From: Nonomuraea maritima
GTDB lineage: Bacteria; Actinomycetota; Actinomycetes; Streptosporangiales; Streptosporangiaceae
Assembly (NCBI RefSeq): GCF_900100395.1
Contig: NZ_FNFB01000037.1
Location: forward strand, 1-64,000
Direction: 5' to 3'
Length of the DNA stretch: 64,000 nt
Position 1 is the first letter of the stretch; every line of letters begins with the position of its first letter. A program made the translations under genes and the position numbers. Positions 58,926 through 64,000 of this stretch are shown here, in pieces. A model generated the notes under the pieces. The model worked only from the letters and a program-made list of their open reading frames with translations. It had not been told where the DNA came from and searched no databases.

Positions 58926-60134
58926 GTGACGCTGACGAACTGGGCGGGAAACACCGCTTTTCAGGCCAAGGACATCCACCACCCGGCCTCGATCGACGAG
59001 CTCCGCCGCGTGGTGGCCGGCTCGTCGCGCGTGCGCGCCCTGGGCAGCGGCCACTCCTTCAACCACGTCGCCGACACGACGGGCGACCTCGTCGTGCTCG
59101 ACCGCATGCCCGACCTGGTGGAGATCGACACCGCGACGTCGACCGTCCGGGTCGGCGCGCGCATGACGTACGCGCGGCTCGCCCCGCTGCTGCACGAGGC
59201 CGGGTTCGCGCTGGAGAACATGGCCTCGCTGCCGCACATCTCCGTGGCCGGCTCGGTCGCGACCGCCACGCACGGGTCCGGCGACGCCGTCCGGTGCCTG
59301 GCCGCCGCCGTGTCCGCGGTCGAGCTCGTCACGGCCGACGGCTCGCTGCTGTCCCTGTCGCGTGGTGACGCCGACTTCCCCGGAGCAGTCGTGGCGCTCG
59401 GCGCCCTCGGCGTCGTCACGTCGCTCACGCTCGACCTGGTGCCCGCCTTCGAGCTGCGCCAGTACGTGCGCGAGGGGCTGACCGTCGAGGCGCTCGACCA
59501 CTTCGAAGCGATCATGTCGAGTGGCTACAGCGTGAGCCTGTTCACCGACTGGCGCGACACCCGCGTCTGGGTCAAGCGTGCCGAGGAGCTGACCGACCCC
59601 GACTGGTACGGCACCCGTCCCGCCGACGGCCCTCGCCACCCGCTGCCCGCCATGCCGGCCGACAGCTGCACGCAGCAGCTGGGCGTCCCCGGCCCCTGGT
59701 TCGAGCGGCTGCCGCACTTCCGTCCCGACCACGAGCCGAGCGGCGCCGGCGACGAGCTGCAGTCGGAGCTGCTGCTGCCGAGGGACCGCGCGGTCGAGGC
59801 GCTGCGGGCACTGTTCGCGATCGGCGAGCGGATCCGTCCGGTCCTGCACATCTCCGAGGTGCGCTCGATCGCCGCCGACGACCTGTGGCTGAGCCCGTTC
59901 CGTGGCCGCGACTCCGTGGGCATCCACTTCACCTGGAAGAAGGACGTCGCCGGGGTGCTGCCGGTGCTGGAGCTCGTGGAGGAGACGCTGGCGCCGTACG
60001 GGGCGCTGCCGCACTGGGGCAAGCTGTTCACCCGCTGGCCCGCGTGCCCGCCCGACTTCCGCGACCTGGTGGGCCGGCTCGACCCCGACGGCACGTTCGC
60101 CAACGACTTCACCCGGACGCTGCTGGGAGACTGA
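58926..60134 (+). CDS. Alditol oxidase (AldO-like flavoprotein)
   Basis: A 402-residue VAO-type oxidase closely similar to Streptomyces coelicolor AldO, which oxidises terminal hydroxyls of xylitol, sorbitol and related polyols to aldoses with release of H2O2. The FAD-linking His is His43 in GSGHSFN. Key AldO-like active-site segments are present: EVRSIAADDLWLSP (Glu, Arg), HFTW (Thr) and HWGKLF (Lys). GTG at 58926 follows GGAGGG. Next to araBDA it could turn L-arabinitol into L-arabinose; this is inference. Confidence 0.9.
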   Translation: MTLTNWAGNTAFQAKDIHHPASIDELRRVVAGSSRVRALGSGHSFNHVADTTGDLVVLDRMPDLVEIDTATSTVRVGARMTYARLAPLLHEAGFALENMASLPHISVAGSVATATHGSGDAVRCLAAAVSAVELVTADGSLLSLSRGDADFPGAVVALGALGVVTSLTLDLVPAFELRQYVREGLTVEALDHFEAIMSSGYSVSLFTDWRDTRVWVKRAEELTDPDWYGTRPADGPRHPLPAMPADSCTQQLGVPGPWFERLPHFRPDHEPSGAGDELQSELLLPRDRAVEALRALFAIGERIRPVLHISEVRSIAADDLWLSPFRGRDSVGIHFTWKKDVAGVLPVLELVEETLAPYGALPHWGKLFTRWPACPPDFRDLVGRLDPDGTFANDFTRTLLGD

Positions 60135-60374
60135 CACACCGGCGTCCACACCGGTCGAGGACTCGCGCTCGAACGCGTCGAGGGGGCGCTGCACGGCCGC
60201 CGTGGCAGCTTCGTCGTCCAGCACAACGCCGTCAGTGTCCGCGGCGAGCAGTCGCTGACCATCGCGGTCGTACCGGACTCGGCGACCGGAGAGCTGCGCG
60301 GCCTGCGCGGCACCATGGGCATCACCGTCGCGCCCGACGGCAGCCACTCCTACACGTTCGACTACACGCTCTGA
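60135..60374 (+). pseudogene. Remnant of a DUF3224 gene (C-terminal part)
   Basis: Directly after the alditol oxidase stop, an in-phase stretch of 79 codons without a usable start encodes the C-terminal part of a DUF3224 protein. Recognisable pieces are VEGALHGRRGSFVVQHN, PDSATGELRGLRG and GSHSYTFDYTL before the TGA. About the first 40-50 residues of a normal member are missing. Probably a leftover from deletion or rearrangement at the end of the arabinose locus. Confidence 0.7.
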
Positions 60375-60437
60375 CCGCCGCCCGGGCCGCGGGGAGTTCG
60401 CATGTTAGGCGGGGCTCCTCCGCGGCAGGAAGGATAT

Positions 60438-61457
60438 ATGTATATTGCGGGGGTACAGACCGTTTTGCCCGATCACCGCTACGAGCAGGCGGAGATCACC
60501 GAGGCGTTCTCCCGGCTGACCCATTGCGACGAGGACCTGCTGAAACGCTTCCACGCCGCGACCGGGGTCCAGGGACGTAACCTGGCCCTGCCGCTGGCGG
60601 ACTACGCCAAGCTCGACTCGTTCGCCCGGGCCAACGACGCGTACGTCGAAGCCGCCCTCGACCTCGCCGAACAGGCCATGCGCGGAGCGCTGCGCAAGTC
60701 CGGCGTGCGCCCCGAGAAGATCGACCACCTGGTGTTCTGCTCGACCACGGGACTGGCCACGCCGTCGCTGGACGCGCGGCTGGCCCAGCGTGTGGGGTTG
60801 CGTCCCGACGTCAAGCGGATGCCCGTCTTCGGACTGGGCTGCGCGGCGGGCGCGTCAGGGCTCTCCCGTCTGTACGACTACCTGCGCGGCTGGCCCGACC
60901 ACGTCGCCATGCTCGTCTGTGTGGAGCTGTGCTCGCTGACGATCCAGCGTGACGACACCTCGATCGCCAACCTGGTGGCCAGCGGCCTGTTCGGCGACGG
61001 CGCGGCGGCCGTGGTGGCCACCGGACGCGGGCAGGGCCCCGAGGTCGTCGCGACCCGCAGCCGGCTCTATCCCGGCACCGAGCACCTCATGGGCTGGGAC
61101 GTCGGCGAGCACGGCTTCCGCATCGTGCTGGACGCCGAGCTGACCGCCTTCGTGGAACAGGCGCTCGCCGGCGACATCAAGTGCTTCCTGGCCGACTACG
61201 GGCTCGCGCCGGAGCAGGTCGCCACCTGGATCTGCCACCCCGGCGGCCCCAAGGTCATCGAGAAGATCGTCGAGGTGCTGGGCATCGCGCCCCGCGCTCT
61301 CGACGTGACCTGGTGCTCGCTGCGCGAGCACGGCAACATGTCGTCGGTCTCGGTGCTCCACGTGCTGCAGGAGACCCGCGGCCGGTCCGGTGCGCCCGCC
61401 GTCCTGCTGGCGCTGGGTCCCGGCTTCTCCGCCGAGCAGCTCCTCCTGCACTGGTGA
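60438..61457 (+). CDS. Type III polyketide synthase (chalcone-synthase family)
   Basis: A 339-residue homodimeric-type ketosynthase with the full catalytic triad: Cys135 (VFGLGCAAGASG), His267 (ICHPGGPKV) and Asn300 (REHGNMSS). It condenses malonyl-CoA with an acyl starter to pyrones or resorcinols. ATG at 60438 is preceded by AGGAAGGA; an in-frame ATG at 60402 lacks such a site. The stop overlaps the next gene (GTGA), an isoprenylcysteine-methyltransferase-like protein, an arrangement known from alkylpyrone/alkylresorcinol loci such as bpsAB. The product is unknown. Confidence 0.94.
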   Translation: MYIAGVQTVLPDHRYEQAEITEAFSRLTHCDEDLLKRFHAATGVQGRNLALPLADYAKLDSFARANDAYVEAALDLAEQAMRGALRKSGVRPEKIDHLVFCSTTGLATPSLDARLAQRVGLRPDVKRMPVFGLGCAAGASGLSRLYDYLRGWPDHVAMLVCVELCSLTIQRDDTSIANLVASGLFGDGAAAVVATGRGQGPEVVATRSRLYPGTEHLMGWDVGEHGFRIVLDAELTAFVEQALAGDIKCFLADYGLAPEQVATWICHPGGPKVIEKIVEVLGIAPRALDVTWCSLREHGNMSSVSVLHVLQETRGRSGAPAVLLALGPGFSAEQLLLHW

Positions 61458-61963
61458 TCGCGTACGCGCTGCTCATCGGCCTGGTCGTGGTGGAACGGCT
61501 GGCCGAACTCGTGGTGGCCCGCCGCAACCTCGCCTGGGCCCGGTCGAAGGGCGGGGTCGAGTACGGCAGGCGTCACTACCCGTGGATCGTCGCCGCCCAC
61601 GTGGCCCTGCTGGCGGCCGCGCCCGCCGAGGTGTGGCTGCTCGGCCGGCCGTTCGTTCCGGCGCTGGGCTGGCCCATGCTCGCGGTCGTCGTCCTCGCGC
61701 AGGGGTTGCGCTGGTGGTGCATCGGCACCCTCGGCCGCCGGTGGAACACGCGCGTCGTGGTGGTGCCGGGGATGTCGCTGGTCGAGCGGGGCCCGTACCG
61801 GTGGTTGCGGCACCCCAACTACGTGGCCGTCGTCGCGGAGGGGATCGCGCTGCCGCTCGTCCACACGGCGTGGCTGACGGCGCTGGCGTTCACCCTGGCG
61901 AACGCGGTGCTGCTGAGCGTCCGGATCCGGGTGGAGGACGCGGCGCTCGCCCAGGCGTCGTAG
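61454..61963 (+). CDS. Isoprenylcysteine carboxyl methyltransferase-like protein
   Basis: A 169-residue membrane protein with four to five membrane segments and the C-terminal SAM-binding RHPNYVAV motif of the ICMT/PEMT family. Bacteria have no prenylated CaaX proteins, so members next to type III PKS genes are thought to O-methylate the polyketide. GTG overlaps the PKS stop, so the two are coupled. Confidence 0.88.
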   Translation: MIAYALLIGLVVVERLAELVVARRNLAWARSKGGVEYGRRHYPWIVAAHVALLAAAPAEVWLLGRPFVPALGWPMLAVVVLAQGLRWWCIGTLGRRWNTRVVVVPGMSLVERGPYRWLRHPNYVAVVAEGIALPLVHTAWLTALAFTLANAVLLSVRIRVEDAALAQAS

Positions 61964-61967
61964 GTGG

Positions 61968-62006
61968 GATCACGGTTCTGTCGCGGACGATCACGGTGCT
62001 GTCGCG
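61968..62006. repeat. Two 18-bp direct repeats, 21 bp apart
   Basis: GATCACGGTTCTGTCGCG (61968-61985) and GATCACGGTGCTGTCGCG (61989-62006) differ at one base. The 21-bp period places them on the same DNA face, two turns apart, 75 bases before the VWA gene. A regulator-binding pair is plausible. Confidence 0.55.
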
Positions 62007-62079
62007 CTTTGTGCTCGCTTGCGTCACCGGCCCGGCCGTCGCGTTCGGGGGTGCGTCGTATCCAGTGGAGGTGGTTGAG

Positions 62080-63525
62080 ATGAAATTTCGCCCTTTGGTG
62101 GTCGGTATCGGACTCTTATCCGTACTCGGCCTCACCGCCTGCTCCGGCGACGCCGGGGAGCCCGCAGGCACCGGCGCCGCACAGTCCGCCGACCAGCAGC
62201 CGGCCCCCAGCCGTTCTGACGCCGCGCGGGACACCACCACGGCCCACATGTCCACATTCGCCCTCGACGTGGACACCGCTTCGTACGGCTACGCCCGCCG
62301 CTCCCTCCAGGACGGCCGGCTGCCCGACCCCGGCGAGATCCGTCCCGAGGAATGGGTCAACGCCTTCCGCCAGGACTACGCCGAGCCGCCAGGCGACGGG
62401 TTCACTGTGCACATGGACGGCGCGCGGCTGAACCGTGACGAGGCTGTGCTCCGCGTGGGCCTGCAGACCAGGGCCGCCGCGGCGGCCGAACGGCGTCCCG
62501 CCAACCTCACGTTCGTCGTGGACGTGTCCGGCTCGATGGCCGAGGCCGACCGGCTCGGCCTGGTCAAGTCGGCGCTGCGGACGCTGCTCGACCAGCTCGG
62601 GCCCGGCGACCAGGTCGCGATCGTCTCCTTCAGCGACGACGCCGAGGTCCTGGCCCCGATGACCCCGCTGACCGCCAGGAGCGAGCTCAACGCGGCCGTC
62701 GACCAGCTCGTCACCGAAGGCGGGACGAACCTGGAGGACGGTCTGGCGACCGGCTACGAGGAGGCGGCGAAGGGCTTCCGTACGGCCGCCACGAACCGCG
62801 TCATCGTCCTGTCCGATGGGCTGGCCAACCAGGGCAGCACCCGGTGGCAGGCCATCCTCGACAAGGTGGCCGACCACGCCGCCGACCGGATCGCGCTGCT
62901 CACGGTCGGCGTCGGCCGCGAGTACGGCGACGAGCTCATGGAGCAGCTCGCCGACAACGGCGACGGCCTGGCCCTGTACGTCAGCACCGAGAAGGAGGCC
63001 ACGGAGGTCTTCACCACCAGGCTCACGGCCACCGTCGAGCTGCGGGCCCGCGACGCCAAGGCCCAGGTCGTCTTCAACCCCGGGGTCGTCGAGAGCCACC
63101 GCCTCATCGGTTACGAGAACCGCGCCCTCACGGCGGAGGAGTTCCGCGACGACCGCCGCGACGGCGGCGAGATCGGCCCCGGTCACTCCGTCACCGCCCT
63201 GTACGCCCTCACGCTCAAGCCAGGAGCCGACGGCCATCTCGCGCAGGCCACCGTGCGCTGGCAGGACCCCGACACCCGCGTCCCGTCCGAGGCGGTGGCG
63301 GCCCTGCGGTCGGGGGAGCTCGCCGCGTCGCTGACGGAGGGCTCGCCGCGGCTCCAGGTGGACGTGCTCGTGGCGGGGTTCGCGCTGCACCTGCGCGACG
63401 GCGCGGCGTTCGGGATGGACCTGCCCGCGCTCCGCGAGCAGGCCGCGCGGCTCGCCCCTGTCACCGAGGACCCCATGGTGGCGGAGCTGCGTACGTTCAT
63501 CGACCAGGTGAGGACCGCGGACTGA
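62080..63525 (+). CDS. VWA-domain lipoprotein (YfbK-like)
   Basis: A 481-residue secreted lipoprotein (lipobox LTAC, Cys21). After a low-complexity linker comes a YfbK-type N-terminal segment (STFALDVDTASYGYARRSL), then a von Willebrand A domain with the MIDAS motif DVSGSMAEAD near residue 150, and a C-terminal DUF3520-like domain. Function unknown; such proteins may bind surface or wall partners through a metal ion. ATG at 62080 with GGAGG upstream. Confidence 0.9.
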   Translation: MKFRPLVVGIGLLSVLGLTACSGDAGEPAGTGAAQSADQQPAPSRSDAARDTTTAHMSTFALDVDTASYGYARRSLQDGRLPDPGEIRPEEWVNAFRQDYAEPPGDGFTVHMDGARLNRDEAVLRVGLQTRAAAAAERRPANLTFVVDVSGSMAEADRLGLVKSALRTLLDQLGPGDQVAIVSFSDDAEVLAPMTPLTARSELNAAVDQLVTEGGTNLEDGLATGYEEAAKGFRTAATNRVIVLSDGLANQGSTRWQAILDKVADHAADRIALLTVGVGREYGDELMEQLADNGDGLALYVSTEKEATEVFTTRLTATVELRARDAKAQVVFNPGVVESHRLIGYENRALTAEEFRDDRRDGGEIGPGHSVTALYALTLKPGADGHLAQATVRWQDPDTRVPSEAVAALRSGELAASLTEGSPRLQVDVLVAGFALHLRDGAAFGMDLPALREQAARLAPVTEDPMVAELRTFIDQVRTAD

Positions 63526-63531
63526 GCAGGG

Positions 63532-63566
63532 CGACCCGCCTCCCGCGAGCCGCGGGAGGCGGGTCG
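63532..63566 (+). terminator. Perfect 16-bp hairpin after the VWA gene
   Basis: CGACCCGCCTCCCGCG and CGCGGGAGGCGGGTCG form a perfect stem with an AGC loop, seven bases after the stop codon. No T tract follows, so termination would rely on stem strength, as is common in actinomycetes. Confidence 0.7.
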
Positions 63567-63614
63567 GCCGGGGATCCGGTTGCGTGACCGTGCTCCGATG
63601 GTCGTGAAGTGAGC

Positions 63615-63620
63615 TAAACT
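63615..63620 (+). promoter_or_regulatory. -10 box TAAACT of tRNA-Ala copy 3
   Basis: TAAACT lies 13 bases before the tRNA start. No clear -35 box is visible. Confidence 0.45.
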
Positions 63621-63633
63621 CGTACACGCACGA

Positions 63634-63706
63634 GGGGCTATGGCGCAGTTGGTAGCGCGCCTCCATGGCATGGAGGAGGTCTGGGGTTCGAATCCCCATA
63701 GCTCCA
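63634..63706 (+). tRNA. tRNA-Ala (anticodon GGC), copy 3
   Basis: Identical over 73 bases to the copies at 30652 and 39156. It has its own -10 box and terminator, so all three appear able to be expressed independently. Confidence 0.97.
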
Positions 63707-63714
63707 CTCTCGTG

Positions 63715-63746
63715 ACGAAGGCCGCCCTTTCGGGGCGGCCTTCGTC
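63715..63746 (+). terminator. Terminator after tRNA-Ala copy 3
   Basis: ACGAAGGCCGCCC and GGGCGGCCTTCGT form a stem around a TTTCG loop. A short T-containing tail follows. It also lies at the end of the convergent AraC-type gene. Confidence 0.75.
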
Positions 63747-63771
63747 GTTCCGGCGCTCAGGGTGTGCGCGG

Positions 63772-64000
63772 TCAGACGCCGCGGAAGGTGCGGCGGTAGG
63801 CCAGGGGCGGCACGCCGACCGCCGCGTGCAGGTGCTGGCGCAGCGAGACCGCCGTGCCGAACCCCGCCTGGCGGGCGACCTCCTCCACGCCGAGGTCCGT
63901 CGTCTCCAGCAGCCGGCGGGCGTGCTGCACCCGCTGCCGGGTCAGCCACCGGGCCGGGCTCATGCCGGTCTCCTCACGAAAGCGCCTGGTGAACGTCCGT
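63772..64000 (-). CDS. AraC-family transcriptional regulator, C-terminal part
   Basis: The last ~75 codons of a regulator that begins beyond the right edge. The visible part is the AraC-type double helix-turn-helix: RFREETGMSPARWLTRQRVQ, then LLETTDLGVEEVARQAGFG and LRQHLHAAVGVPPLAYRRTF. The spacing matches the GlxA/AraC type. The upstream ligand domain cannot be seen, so target and signal are unknown. Confidence 0.88.
   Translation of the reverse strand, partial: RTFTRRFREETGMSPARWLTRQRVQHARRLLETTDLGVEEVARQAGFGTAVSLRQHLHAAVGVPPLAYRRTFRGV

Overview
The window is high-GC DNA from an actinomycete. Gene order (folC, ndk, mreBCD-PBP2-rodA, rne, rplU-rpmA-obgE, proBA, nadD-rsfS) is the conserved core order of Streptomyces and its relatives. 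Protein style, frequent GTG/TTG starts and TANNNT -10 boxes placed directly before start codons fit an actinobacterium, most likely Streptosporangiales such as Nonomuraea. The genus is an inference, not a measurement.

Layout. 1-350: 3' end of 23S rRNA, 5S rRNA and a terminator. 351-1406: noncoding, strongly G/T-skewed and repetitive. 1.4-11.2 kb: folate (folC), a DUF4233 protein, an MFS-like protein, ndk, and the cell-elongation cluster mreB-mreC-mreD-PBP2-rodA. 11.3-19.7 kb: a radical SAM pair (TIGR03960/TIGR03936), RNase E/G, ribosomal proteins L21 and L27, and the GTPase ObgE. 19.7-20.8 kb: a gene-free array of degenerate 58-bp repeats. 20.8-28.3 kb: proline synthesis (proB, proA), a tiny membrane protein, a membrane Ser/Thr kinase, an M48 peptidase, and nadD-rsfS-gpgP-like.

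28.3-43.5 kb is an accessory region. It has a FAD monooxygenase with a divergent GntR-TetR hybrid regulator and two palindromic operators. It also has small membrane proteins (one apparently frameshifted), an NhaA-DsbA fusion antiporter, a CynX/NimT-type transporter, an AlaX-type tRNA editing protein next to a tRNA-Ala gene, a VOC/WYL-regulator pair, an ECF sigma factor with a membrane partner, and a phosphodiesterase.

43.6-60.1 kb is an L-arabinose locus. It holds two paralogous LacI regulators, two complete sugar ABC transporters of different classes (YtfQRT-YjfF-like and ChvE-GguAB-like), araB-araD-araA, and an alditol oxidase. Four copies of a TGTKARCG-type palindrome sit at the two LacI-regulated promoters, before the first binding-protein gene, and over the araB start codon. 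Strong UNCG-capped hairpins follow both binding-protein genes.

60.1-64 kb: a DUF3224 gene remnant, a type III polyketide synthase coupled to an isoprenylcysteine-methyltransferase-like enzyme, a VWA lipoprotein, and the 3' part of an AraC-type regulator that runs off the right edge. Three identical tRNA-Ala(GGC) genes lie at 30.7, 39.2 and 63.6 kb. No transposase, integrase or CRISPR array was seen.
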